Positions 9,544 through 17,744 of a DNA stretch of 64,000 nt are shown here, one piece after another. The stretch is taken from contig JBBDWK010000046.1 of the NCBI GenBank assembly GCA_040902885.1, positions 62,001-126,000 on the forward strand. The letters are read 5' to 3'. Made by a program: the position numbers and the translations under genes. This DNA comes from JBBDWK01 sp040902885 (GTDB taxonomy: Bacteria; Acidobacteriota; Terriglobia; Bryobacterales; Bryobacteraceae). The notes beneath the pieces are model-generated. The model made no database searches. It saw only the letters and a program-made list of their open reading frames with translations, and was not told the origin of the DNA. The stretch's first letter is position 1; the number at the start of each line of letters is the position of its first letter.

Positions 9544-9967
9544 TCAGCGGCCGCCGGAAACCAACAGCGTTGTGAAGCCTTCCTGCTGGAAGTGACGATC
9601 CGCCGAAAGAACATCGCGGATGCGCAGCCTTCTCATTTCGATCATGGAAACGCAGTCGGTATGGCTGTAGCCCTTGTCCGGGCGTTTGGCGTACAGTTCC
9701 AGCCCCTCCAAGAAGCCCTCGTGAGACTGGCCCATCACCCTGACGTTTTCATCCTCGAGAATGGCCTGAACTCCATTTACCGCTGTCCTCCGCAAGATGG
9801 CGCCGGCCCCTGACATCGCGTTCAGAACCTCGACCAAAACGTCTTCCGTGGTCACAACTTCAACGTCGTCGAACTCCGGCTCAAGCGCGGCTGCCGGCTT
9901 GGCCCCACTGGTCGGCTGGATTGAAGACCCCGATCCAGTACATGGCATCGGCGAATACTCGCTTCAC
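9544..9967 (-). pseudogene. PIN-domain (VapC-like) toxin gene with a frameshift near its 5' end
   Basis: The reading frame from GTG 9967 gives a typical PIN N-terminus (KRVFADAMYWIGVFNPADQ) with the first acidic residue, but stops at TGA after GSRA. The rest of the PIN domain continues in another frame: VVTTEDVLVEVLNAMSG, then YSHTDCVSMIEMRR and LSADRHFQQEGFTTLL, which carry the later acidic residues. One extra base, or two missing, around 9888-9915 joins the halves into a protein of about 140 residues. The GTG overlaps the stop of the antitoxin gene (GTGA). Either the toxin is inactivated, the base is a sequencing error, or a +1 slip is used; simple inactivation or error is most likely. Confidence 0.75.
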
Positions 9968-10158
9968 CGCTTCGGCGTCCCGTAGAGGTAGTGGTCCAGT
10001 TGAGACGAGCGGTCTTTAGGCAGGCGGTCCCACTCCTCTTTGGGTACCTGCAAGCCCAGTGTCCGAAGCTTATCCTGGATCGATCCCCGACGAAAGCCTG
10101 TCACCGGGTTGATGTCGAGCTTCTTGGTCTTTTCGGTTGTGGGTTTCCGCTGTGCCAT
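9964..10158 (-). CDS. small antitoxin of a PIN-domain toxin-antitoxin pair
   Basis: 64 residues, ATG 10158 to TGA 9964. The frame is open far upstream, but ATG 10158 gives a compact protein starting MAQRKPTTEKTKKLD. The C-terminal part (EWDRLPKDRSSQLDHYLYG) resembles small proteins that commonly sit directly before PIN-domain toxins in bacterial genomes, judged from memory of the motif. Its stop codon overlaps the GTG start of the frameshifted toxin gene, typical of translational coupling in type II modules. It probably neutralised that toxin. With the toxin broken, this may be a relic that still binds DNA or nothing at all. Confidence 0.65.
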   Translation of the reverse strand: MAQRKPTTEKTKKLDINPVTGFRRGSIQDKLRTLGLQVPKEEWDRLPKDRSSQLDHYLYGTPKR

Positions 10159-10260
10159 AAGCCTATTATCGCTCGGAGCCGCTAGGGGAAGAGACGTCAT
10201 AAGAGCCAGAATTTCTGCGTCTGGTTGAATGCGGCGAAGAGGCTCTTCCACCCGGTCCGC

Positions 10261-10266
10261 TATAAT
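10261..10266 (+). promoter_or_regulatory. -10 element (TATAAT) 6 nt before GTG: leaderless promoter candidate
   Basis: A perfect TATAAT at 10261-10266 is followed by 6 nt and the in-frame GTG at 10273. It lies inside the longer open frame that starts at 10225, which argues that 10225 is not the true start. Confidence 0.5.
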
Positions 10267-10272
10267 TGGCTG

Positions 10273-11064
10273 GTGGAGCTGGAAAAAGTCCTTCTGCGCA
10301 AGGTCGGCGAGGCCATCCGCAGATTCAAGATGATTCGGGACGGAGACCGCGTAGCCGTGGCTCTCTCGGGCGGCAAGGACTCGCTCACGCTCCTCGAAGC
10401 GCTGCTGCTGCTGGAGCGGCGCGCGCCCATCGATTTTTCGGTCTGCGCTTTTACCGTGGAGCAGGGCAAGTTTCTCCGGCCCATCGAGCCGATCGGCGAA
10501 TATCTGAGGCAGCGCGGCGTGGCCTGGACCTACTATCGCGACGCCTCGTCCTTCCGCTTGCTGGAAGAGCAGCCCGATCACGGCTGCGACCTGTGCAGCC
10601 GGTACCGGCGCCGCGCCGTTTACGAGATTGCCCGCGGCCTGGGAGCCAACGTCATCGCTTTCGGGCACACCGCCGACGACTTCTGCGAGTCCCTGCTGCG
10701 CAACACCATGTTTACCGGCAAGTTGAGTGCGCTCCCGCCGGTGACTCACTCGCGCGACAAGGAGTTCCGGCTGATCCGGCCCCTGGTCTTCGTCACCGAG
10801 GACATCACCACGCGTTTCGCCGGGGCCACGGGAGCGCCGGTCGTCCCCTGCGGGTGCTCCCAAAAGACCGGCACCGTGCGCCGCAGCCTGCGCGACATGT
10901 TCGGCGAGCTGGAAAAAGACTACCCTCACCTCAAGGAAAACATTCTCTCCGCAATGGGGAACGTCGATACCGGGCGGCTGCTCGATACGCGCTTCCTGGA
11001 CCTGGAAGATTCACTGGAAGAACGAGTTACACACGAACACTTTCCCATCGTAAGCGGATTGTAA
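10273..11064 (+). CDS. TtcA-like PP-loop tRNA-thiolation/ATPase family protein
   Basis: 263 residues from GTG 10273 (an extended reading from 10225 adds 16 residues of no obvious value). The PP-loop ATP pyrophosphatase motif SGGKDS is at residues 32-37, preceded by the family-typical KVLLRKVGEAIRRFKMI. Cysteines in DHGCDLCSRYRRR (C105, C108) and in VVPCGCSQKTG resemble the iron-sulfur/thiolation cysteines of TtcA and related tRNA 2-thiolation enzymes. The GHTADDFCESLLRNTMF segment is also characteristic. The likely role is cytosolic modification of a tRNA base; whether the product is 2-thiocytidine at position 32 or another thionucleoside is not certain. It stands alone, separated from the phosphate genes by 66 nt. 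Confidence 0.82.
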   Translation: MELEKVLLRKVGEAIRRFKMIRDGDRVAVALSGGKDSLTLLEALLLLERRAPIDFSVCAFTVEQGKFLRPIEPIGEYLRQRGVAWTYYRDASSFRLLEEQPDHGCDLCSRYRRRAVYEIARGLGANVIAFGHTADDFCESLLRNTMFTGKLSALPPVTHSRDKEFRLIRPLVFVTEDITTRFAGATGAPVVPCGCSQKTGTVRRSLRDMFGELEKDYPHLKENILSAMGNVDTGRLLDTRFLDLEDSLEERVTHEHFPIVSGL

Positions 11065-11130
11065 CCATGATTCAGTTGACCCTGTACCGGCGCCGATGAG
11101 AAGATGGTTTCTCCTTAAAAATCGTTTATT

Positions 11131-11745
11131 ATGAGGCTTCTGCCCCGTCAGGAAAAATTCTTCACCCTGCTGCTGGAACAGGCCAGAATCATATCGACAG
11201 CGTCGGAGTTGCTTCTTAATGGCGTAAAAGCCGGCAATTCCTCGCTGAGCGCGGCGTCCGAGCAAATCCGTCACCTGGAACATAAGGGCGACCAGATCCT
11301 CCGCGACGTCTTCACCAAGCTGAATCAGACGTTCATCACCCCGCTCGATCCGGAGGACATTCACCATCTCTCGTCCAATCTGGATGATGTGCTGGACGGC
11401 ATAGAGGACGCCGCGCATCGCATCGTGGCTTACGAGATGAATCCCATCGGCACTTCGGTAGCCGACTTGTGCGCCATTCTGGACCGTTGCTCGCATGCTT
11501 TGGTGGCGGCTTTCGACGCCCTGAACAAAGGCACCAAGGTGCTCGACCACTGCAACACCATCGCCGGCCTGGAGGACGAGGCGGACGTGGTGGAGCGCAG
11601 AGCGATCGCCGATCTTTTCCGGACGGAGACCAATCCCATCGAACTGATCAAGCACAAGGAGATTTACGAGGTTCTGGAGAGCACCGTCGATTCCTGCAAG
11701 CACGTCGCCCTGCGTCTTGAGAACGTAGTCGTCAAGAACAGCTAG
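11131..11745 (+). CDS. DUF47 (PhoU-like) protein, partner of the PiT phosphate transporter
   Basis: 204 residues, almost wholly helical, matching the DUF47/PhoU-like family (RQEKFFTLLLEQARIISTAS; HLEHKGDQILRDVFTKLNQ; YEVLESTVDSCKHVALRLEN). Family members are cytosolic helical-bundle proteins that regulate or gate low-affinity PiT phosphate transporters. The gene lies 6 nt upstream of such a transporter on the same strand, which is the usual pit operon order. The start at ATG 11131 is the first good one; there is no clear ribosome binding site before it. Confidence 0.9.
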   Translation: MRLLPRQEKFFTLLLEQARIISTASELLLNGVKAGNSSLSAASEQIRHLEHKGDQILRDVFTKLNQTFITPLDPEDIHHLSSNLDDVLDGIEDAAHRIVAYEMNPIGTSVADLCAILDRCSHALVAAFDALNKGTKVLDHCNTIAGLEDEADVVERRAIADLFRTETNPIELIKHKEIYEVLESTVDSCKHVALRLENVVVKNS

Positions 11746-11751
11746 CCGGCC

Positions 11752-12756
11752 ATGACGCCCCTACAGCTCGTCGTCCTGATCGTCACGATCGCGCTGATCT
11801 TCGACTACATCAACGGCTTCCACGACGCGGCCAACTCCATCGCTACCATCGTCGCGACGCGCGTTTTGACGCCTTTCCAGGCCGTGGTCTGGGCGGCCTT
11901 CTTCAACTTCGTTTCGGCTTTCAGCTTCGGCACGGCCGTGGCGTCAACGGTCGGTACGGGGTTCGTCGATCTCAATCTGGTGACGCCCTATGTCGTCCTT
12001 GCGGGACTCCTGGGAGCCATCGCCTGGGATCTGATCACGTGGTATCTGGGCCTGCCCACGAGCTCTTCGCACGCGCTGATCGGCGGCTACGCCGGCGCCG
12101 GAATCGCGAAAGCGGGCATGGCGGCGCTGATCGTGGGAAAGTGGCCGCTGACGCTGGCGTTCATCGTGCTCGCGCCGCTGATCGGCCTGGTGGTGGCTTA
12201 CGTCCTCATGCTGGCCGTCTACTGGCTGTTTCGCAACTCCAGCCCCGTCAGAATGGACTCTTACTTCCGCAAGATGCAGCTCCTCTCGGCGGCCATGTTC
12301 AGCTACGCACACGGCACTAACGATGCCCAGAAGACCATGGGCATCATCTTCGCCGTGCTGGTAACGGCGAATTATCTGCAGGCATCCGACCCGATTCCGT
12401 TCTGGGTGATTCTGGCCGCGCACGCCGCCATCGCGCTGGGCACCTTGAGCGGCGGGTGGCGCATTGTACACACCATGGGAGGCAAACTAACCCGCCTGCG
12501 CCCGCGCGGCGGCTTCTGTGCGGAGACGGCGGCGGCCTTATCCGTGCTGTTCGCCACGCGCCTCGGGCTTCCGGTATCCACGACGCACGCCATCGCCGGC
12601 TCGATCGCCGGCGTGGGAAGCTTCAACCGGCTCAAGGCGGTCCGCTGGGGCGTGGCCAAGAGGATCGTCTGGGCGTGGGTCGTCACCATTCCCGCCGCCG
12701 CTTTCATCGCCTGGATCTGCTTCGCCGTCATCCGTCTGATTCATCCCGACGCGTAG
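11752..12756 (+). CDS. pit: inorganic phosphate transporter, PiT family
   Basis: A 334-residue inner-membrane symporter for inorganic phosphate (or metal-phosphate). The PiT signature is present twice, as expected for its internal duplication: DYINGFHDAANSIAT near residue 25 and AHGTNDAQKTMGI near residue 185. About ten hydrophobic segments can be seen, with the paired loops LPTSSSHALIGG and LPVSTTHAIAGSI. It is translated 6 nt after the DUF47 gene, so the two form a two-gene phosphate uptake unit. No Pho-box was recognised upstream. Confidence 0.95.
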   Translation: MTPLQLVVLIVTIALIFDYINGFHDAANSIATIVATRVLTPFQAVVWAAFFNFVSAFSFGTAVASTVGTGFVDLNLVTPYVVLAGLLGAIAWDLITWYLGLPTSSSHALIGGYAGAGIAKAGMAALIVGKWPLTLAFIVLAPLIGLVVAYVLMLAVYWLFRNSSPVRMDSYFRKMQLLSAAMFSYAHGTNDAQKTMGIIFAVLVTANYLQASDPIPFWVILAAHAAIALGTLSGGWRIVHTMGGKLTRLRPRGGFCAETAAALSVLFATRLGLPVSTTHAIAGSIAGVGSFNRLKAVRWGVAKRIVWAWVVTIPAAAFIAWICFAVIRLIHPDA

Positions 12757-12804
12757 CCACACGTCTCTGGGAATTTGGCATTAATCCTGCAACCTCTTGA
12801 GGAG

Positions 12805-15057
12805 ATGTCCTCCGGATTCATCCGCCTCCGCCCGCGCGACGACGCCCTGTACGCGAGCCACAACCGCACGGTGCTCTGCACCCGGCGGGACGGATTCATT
12901 TATGGAACCGGAGAATTCGGCCTGTTCGTTCACGAGACGCGCCTGCTCTCCCTGTACCGCTACATGGCCGATGGCCGGCTTTGGATCCCCTCCGGGCTCT
13001 CCACCGTGGAGCCGAATTCCTGGCTGGGTTATTACATCGCCCAAAGCGGCGCGGGAATCGCGGACGCGCTGCAGCATGCCCTTGAATTGAAGCTCGCCCG
13101 CCACGTGAGCGATGGATTTCACGAAACCGTCGAGGTGACTAACTTCACGCAGAAACCGGTCCGGACGATTCTGCAACTGGAGCTGGATGCGGATTTCGCG
13201 GATGCGACCGAAACGAAAGATCTGCGGCGGCAGCATGGCCGCACGGAGCGCCGATGGCGGCGGGCCGCCGATGGCGGGTGGGAGATCCTCTTCGACTATC
13301 ATGCCGAGCACGGCACGGCCCGCATTCACCGGGGCCTGATAGTACGCATCGTGGAAGCGGCTACCCCTCCGATTCATGAGGACGGACGCGTCTCCTTCGA
13401 AATCGATCTGCAGCCGCTGGCGTGCTGGAACGCACACATCGACTTCGTTCCGTTCATCGATGAGAAGGCGATGAGTCCCGTCTGCGTGCCGGCTTCCTTC
13501 GACGCCCTCCAGACCGAGCGCGACCGCGAGCGCGCGCGCTTCCTTCGGGATTCCACCTGCTTTTCCGCGCCTTGCACCGGAACGCTGACGCACGTTGTGG
13601 TTAACGCATTGGAGCAGGCCAGGCGAGACCTGTCCGCGATGCGGCTGTACGACCTCGACGTGGGACAGCGCGCCTGGACGATGGGAGCCGGTTTACCCCT
13701 TTATATCGGCCTTTTTGGACGCGATACTTTGACCGCCTCCTGGCAGGCTGGTCTCGCGAGCACGGAGATGATGGCGGGCGTGCTGCCCCAGTTGGCCCGC
13801 TGGCAGGGCAGCAGGATCGACGATTGGCGCGACGAGCAGCCTGGCCGTATGTTGCACGAGGCCCACACCGGTCCTCTTGCGATGCTGAATTACGACCCGC
13901 GGCGCCGGTATTACGGCTCCATCACCACTTCCGCGTTTTACCCCGTGGTGGTGTCCGAACTGTGGCACTGGACGGGCGACAAGGATCTGGTACGGCCGCT
14001 GATCGAGCCCGCGCTGAAGGCTCTCCGGTGGCTGGACGAATACAGCGACCCGGACGGCGCCGGCTTCTACAAATATCAGACGCGCTCGACGCAGGGCCTG
14101 GAGAACCAGGCCTGGAAGGATTCCGGCGACGCCATTGTTCACGAAGACGGCTCTCAGGCCAAGACGCCCATCGCGACGTGCGAGGAACAGGGCTTCGTCT
14201 ATCTTGCCAAGATGCTGCTGTCGCTGCTGCTGTGGTGGTTCGACCGAAAGGACGAAGCCGACCGCCTCTACCAGGAGGGGCACGAGTTGAGGAAGCGCTT
14301 CAACCAGGCGTTTTGGATGGAGGACGAAGGATTCTTCGCCATGGGCCTGGACGGCGACGGGCGACGGATCGAGTCCATAGGCTCGAACGGCGGCCACTGC
14401 CTCGCCACCGGCATCGCGGACGATGCGCTGGTAAAACGGGCCGTGCGGCGCCTGATGACCGAAGATCTGTTCAGCGGCTGGGGCGTCCGCACGCTGTCGT
14501 CGCGACACCCCGCCTACAATCCGTACAGCTATCATCGCGGGACGGTCTGGCCGGTGGAGCAGGGAACTTTCGTACTGGGCTTCTTGCGGTATGGGCTGCA
14601 CACGGACGTTCAACGCCTGGCCAAGGCGCAGTTCGAAGCCGCATTGCTGTTCGACCATTACCGGCTCCCCGAGCTGTTCGGAGGCCATCCGCGCGATGCG
14701 GCTCATCCGTTCCCGGCGCTTTACCCGGAGGCGAACTGGCCGCAGGCATGGTCGGCGTCGTCGTTGTTCTGCCATTTACAGGCCATGCTGGGGCTTTATC
14801 CGTTTGCGCCGCTGAACCTGCTGTTCGTCGACCCGCACCTGCCGGAGTGGCTGCCGGAGATCACCTTGACCAACCTGCATGTAGGCTGGGCGATCGTCAC
14901 GATCCGATTCTATCGGGTCGCCGGCGGCGGCAGCGAATATCAAGTTCGCGAGTTAATAGGGAATTTACGCATTTTGCGGCAGCCCAGCCCATGGTCGCTC
15001 ACCGCGGGGTGGGGCGAGCGCTTGAAAGACGTCGTATCGAGCTTGCTTCCGGTGTAA
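12805..15057 (+). CDS. glycogen-debranching-like amylo-alpha-1,6-glucosidase
   Basis: About 750 residues, cytosolic, no signal peptide. ATG 12805 is chosen; a TTG at 12775 in the same frame would add 10 residues. The N-terminal part (GTGEFGLFVHETRLLSLYRY) matches the bacterial debranching-enzyme N-terminal domain. From about residue 290 on, an (alpha/alpha)6-barrel follows, as in GH133/GDE C-terminal domains (PLYIGLFGRDTLTASWQAGL; YHRGTVWPVEQGTFVLGF; LPELFGGHPRDAAHPFP). The family removes alpha-1,6 branches or acts on related glucosides. No glycogen genes are next to it, so the substrate could also be another alpha-glucan or glycoside. A long inverted repeat follows its stop. Confidence 0.85.
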   Translation: MSSGFIRLRPRDDALYASHNRTVLCTRRDGFIYGTGEFGLFVHETRLLSLYRYMADGRLWIPSGLSTVEPNSWLGYYIAQSGAGIADALQHALELKLARHVSDGFHETVEVTNFTQKPVRTILQLELDADFADATETKDLRRQHGRTERRWRRAADGGWEILFDYHAEHGTARIHRGLIVRIVEAATPPIHEDGRVSFEIDLQPLACWNAHIDFVPFIDEKAMSPVCVPASFDALQTERDRERARFLRDSTCFSAPCTGTLTHVVVNALEQARRDLSAMRLYDLDVGQRAWTMGAGLPLYIGLFGRDTLTASWQAGLASTEMMAGVLPQLARWQGSRIDDWRDEQPGRMLHEAHTGPLAMLNYDPRRRYYGSITTSAFYPVVVSELWHWTGDKDLVRPLIEPALKALRWLDEYSDPDGAGFYKYQTRSTQGLENQAWKDSGDAIVHEDGSQAKTPIATCEEQGFVYLAKMLLSLLLWWFDRKDEADRLYQEGHELRKRFNQAFWMEDEGFFAMGLDGDGRRIESIGSNGGHCLATGIADDALVKRAVRRLMTEDLFSGWGVRTLSSRHPAYNPYSYHRGTVWPVEQGTFVLGFLRYGLHTDVQRLAKAQFEAALLFDHYRLPELFGGHPRDAAHPFPALYPEANWPQAWSASSLFCHLQAMLGLYPFAPLNLLFVDPHLPEWLPEITLTNLHVGWAIVTIRFYRVAGGGSEYQVRELIGNLRILRQPSPWSLTAGWGERLKDVVSSLLPV

Positions 15058-15074
15058 GCGTGGTGCGTCACAGA

Positions 15075-15135
15075 GACAACCGCTCCCTACGGTCGCGGCT
15101 CCGTTTCCGAGCCGCGACCGCAGGGAGCGGTTGTC
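15075..15135. repeat. long inverted repeat (27-bp arms, 7-nt loop), terminator or REP-like element
   Basis: Arms 15075-15101 and 15109-15135 are complementary over 27 bp with one mismatch (a possible G-U pair), around the loop CGTTTCC. It begins 17 nt after the debranching-enzyme stop and ends 57 nt before the next gene. There is no U-tract, so a classical intrinsic terminator is doubtful. A dispersed palindromic repeat that also caps the 3' end of the transcript is as likely. Confidence 0.75.
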
Positions 15136-15192
15136 GATGCGTCAGGAACATTCCGTTTTGACTTTCCCGCATGAATCAAGCACCATCGACGC

Positions 15193-16410
15193 ATGAGACT
15201 GGTGTTGCTTTTGTTGGCGCCTGTGCTGCTTCTGTGCGGAGACTGGCCCCAATTTCGCGGACCCGGCGGCGAGGGACATTCCGGCGAGCAGGGACTCCCG
15301 CTCAAGTGGAGCGGAACCGAGAACGTCGTCTGGAAAGTAGCCCTTCCCGGCCGCGGCTGGTCCTCGCCGTCCATCCAGGGAACGGAGATCTGGCTCACCA
15401 CGGCCACTCGAGAGGGTCATTCCCTGCGAGCCATTGCCATCCACCGCGAGAGCGGTAAGCTCTTGCGCGATGTGGAAGTGTTCCAGGTCGCCGACCCAGT
15501 GCCGATCAATGGCAAAAACAGTCATGCCTCGCCGACGCCAATCGTTGACGGCGACCGCATCTATCTCCACTATGGTTCAAGCGGCACGGCATGCATTAAG
15601 ACCTCCGGCGAGACGGTCTGGAAGACCCGGCTCGATTACCGCCATCAGCACGGGTCAGGCGGGTCGCCAGTGCTGTACAACGATCTGCTGATTGTCAATT
15701 GCGACGGGACCGACACACAGTACGTGGCGGCGCTCGATAAAAATACGGGCAAGGTTCGCTGGAAGACGCGGCGGGACGGGTATCAGGCCTACAGCACGCC
15801 GTTGATCGTCCACGTGGACGGCAAGGACCAGTTGGTGAGTGTGGGCGCGAAGCGGGCCGTGAGCTACGATCCCCGCACCGGAAAGGAAATCTGGTCCATA
15901 AGCTACGGAGACGGCTTTTCCAACGTGCCTCGCCCCGTGTATGGTCATGGGCTCGTATACATCTGTTCGGGCTTTCATCAGCCGTATCTCTTCGCCGTGC
16001 GGCCGACCGGGACGGGAGACGTAACGGACACCGAAGTCGCCTGGGTTTTGAAACGGAGCGTGCCGCTGACGCCGTCGCCGCTTCTGGTGGGAGAGGAGTT
16101 GTATACCGTCACCGATAACGGCATCGCATCCTGCCTGGACGCCAAAACGGGGAATATTCACTGGCAGGAGCGGCTGGGGGGCAGTCATTCGGCCTCGCCC
16201 ACATTTGCCGACGGGCGGATCTACTTCTTGAGCGAGGAAGGCGATAGCACGGTCATCGCTCCCGGACGGAAATTTGAGAAACTGGCGGTCAACCGCCTGG
16301 GTGAGGCCACGCTGGCCTCGATGGCCATTTCCGGCGGAGCGATCTTCATACGGGGCGAGCGGCATTTGTACCGCATTCAGGAGATTCGGGATAAGACCGC
16401 CCGAAAATAG
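15193..16410 (+). CDS. PQQ-like beta-propeller repeat protein (BamB-like fold), exported
   Basis: 405 residues starting at ATG 15193 with a short hydrophobic leader (MRLVLLLLAPVLLLCGDWPQ); the Cys could be a lipobox (LLLC), so it may be a lipoprotein. The sequence right after the leader (DWPQFRGPGGEG) is the hallmark of a large group of Acidobacteriota/Planctomycetota PQQ-like propeller proteins. Repeats with the tryptophan pattern follow, for example ALDKNTGKVRWKTRRDG, YDPRTGKEIWSISYGDG and CLDAKTGNIHWQERLGG. No dehydrogenase catalytic residues were recognised, so a structural or binding role is more likely than alcohol oxidation. It stands alone. Confidence 0.85.
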   Translation: MRLVLLLLAPVLLLCGDWPQFRGPGGEGHSGEQGLPLKWSGTENVVWKVALPGRGWSSPSIQGTEIWLTTATREGHSLRAIAIHRESGKLLRDVEVFQVADPVPINGKNSHASPTPIVDGDRIYLHYGSSGTACIKTSGETVWKTRLDYRHQHGSGGSPVLYNDLLIVNCDGTDTQYVAALDKNTGKVRWKTRRDGYQAYSTPLIVHVDGKDQLVSVGAKRAVSYDPRTGKEIWSISYGDGFSNVPRPVYGHGLVYICSGFHQPYLFAVRPTGTGDVTDTEVAWVLKRSVPLTPSPLLVGEELYTVTDNGIASCLDAKTGNIHWQERLGGSHSASPTFADGRIYFLSEEGDSTVIAPGRKFEKLAVNRLGEATLASMAISGGAIFIRGERHLYRIQEIRDKTARK

Positions 16411-16468
16411 GTCCTAAAGTTCCTCCTGTGGATGCCGATAAGTAGGAACGGACAATTCGAGGCGCAAT

Positions 16469-17683
16469 ATGGGAACGCGAGACTGGGAATCCTCGGGCCA
16501 GCAGGCTCACTGCCGGCGCGTGGCCGCGATCGCCATGGAAGTCGGAACGCGGCTGGGGCTACCCTCCAATTCTGTAAGGATCATCGAGCACACCTCGCTG
16601 CGGCATCATGCGAGTTCGTTACCCTTAAGCGAGAGTGCTTTCGGGCGTCTCATGAAGGACCTTTTCGGCCCCCAATGGGAATCGCTCGCGGACGCCAAGG
16701 GCGCGGAGCCGACGGCGGCCGGCAAGGCCGGCTGGGTGGCGCAGATTGTGGAAGTGGCCAACCTGCTCGATGAACATATCGAGGGCATGCCATATGACGA
16801 TCAGCCCATCGACGAGTTTTTCGAAGAGCTTTCCCGGATGGCCCGAGGAGGACTGTTCGAGCCCGCGATTGTCAAAGCTCTTACCGGTCCGCCCAGGGCC
16901 AGTCTTGACGGACTGCTCGCCGCCGCCGCGCGCCTGCCGGTAACCCCAGCCGTGGCCAGGCGCATGCTTGCTCTGACCTCCGATTCCGAGATCGATGCCG
17001 CCCGGATCGAGAAGCTCGCATCCACGGACGCAATCCTGGCGGCGCAGCTTCTCAAAGTATCCAATTCAAGCCTTTTCCATAACGTAAAGGAGATCGTCAC
17101 CATCCGCCAGGCGATTACCCATATCGGGATCGACCTTGCCAAGAAGGTCCTGATCGCCGCCGCGATGCAGCCGCTCTTCGCCTCGTCACGGCTCGACGGC
17201 CTGTGGAAGCACTCGCTCGAAGTGGCCCAGACCGCCGAGCACCTGGCCCGTCTCTCCGGGAAGGCCGATCCCGAAATCGCCTTTCTCGCGGGATTGCTTC
17301 ACGATGTGGGCCGCCTGGTGGTCCAGCGTCTTGGCGGGGAGGTGGCCGTGTCTCATGCCCGCCTGCTCGACCGCGGCGCGGACCCGGTGGCCGCCGAACT
17401 GCTCCTCTTTCGCATCGAGCATGGCCGCATTGGTGAGGAGTTGCTGCGCGGCTGGAACTTCCCGGACCTGTTGCTCGAAGGTATCGGACGCCATCACGAG
17501 CCGGAACGCTCGGATTCCGTGCTGGCCGCGCTCCTGTATCTTGCGGAGTTTTGCTGTGACGCGCGGGAAGCGCCGCCTTCCGTCGTCCGGCTCAAGCGAG
17601 CCACGGATGCGGCCGGGTTGACGATTGAGCGGTTGCTAGCCGTGCCTCCCGGCGCCGGCTCTTTGAAGGCTCTGGCGGCTTAA
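16469..17683 (+). CDS. HDOD-domain signalling protein with a degenerate HD-GYP-like N-terminus
   Basis: 404 residues. From about residue 145 the HDOD output domain is clear (LPVTPAVARRMLALTSDSE; LASTDAILAAQLLKVSNSS; ITHIGIDLAKKVLIAAAMQ), with the HD-superfamily helix FLAGLLHDVGRLVVQRLGG and RIEHGRIGEELLRGWNFP later. The first 45 residues (HCRRVAAIAMEVGTRLGL) resemble the first helix of an HD-GYP domain, but the expected HD pair is replaced (TSLRHHASS), so that part looks like a remnant. HDOD proteins act in cytosolic signalling, often with response regulators. The gene is monocistronic, convergent with the ABC permease. Confidence 0.85.
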   Translation: MGTRDWESSGQQAHCRRVAAIAMEVGTRLGLPSNSVRIIEHTSLRHHASSLPLSESAFGRLMKDLFGPQWESLADAKGAEPTAAGKAGWVAQIVEVANLLDEHIEGMPYDDQPIDEFFEELSRMARGGLFEPAIVKALTGPPRASLDGLLAAAARLPVTPAVARRMLALTSDSEIDAARIEKLASTDAILAAQLLKVSNSSLFHNVKEIVTIRQAITHIGIDLAKKVLIAAAMQPLFASSRLDGLWKHSLEVAQTAEHLARLSGKADPEIAFLAGLLHDVGRLVVQRLGGEVAVSHARLLDRGADPVAAELLLFRIEHGRIGEELLRGWNFPDLLLEGIGRHHEPERSDSVLAALLYLAEFCCDAREAPPSVVRLKRATDAAGLTIERLLAVPPGAGSLKALAA

Positions 17684-17744
17684 AATTGAGTGGGGTGGGC
17701 TTCAGCATAAACGGGCCGCGGCGCCGGTTTGGATGGAAGAGGTG

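Noticed and set aside
9880..9967. Programmed frameshift in the PIN toxin
   Set aside because: No classic slippery heptamer with a downstream structure was seen; a mutation or sequencing error is simpler. Kept as a pseudogene.
12799..12807. GAGGAG as ribosome-binding site for the debranching enzyme ATG 12805
   Set aside because: It touches the ATG, leaving no spacer, so it cannot act as a normal Shine-Dalgarno site for that codon.
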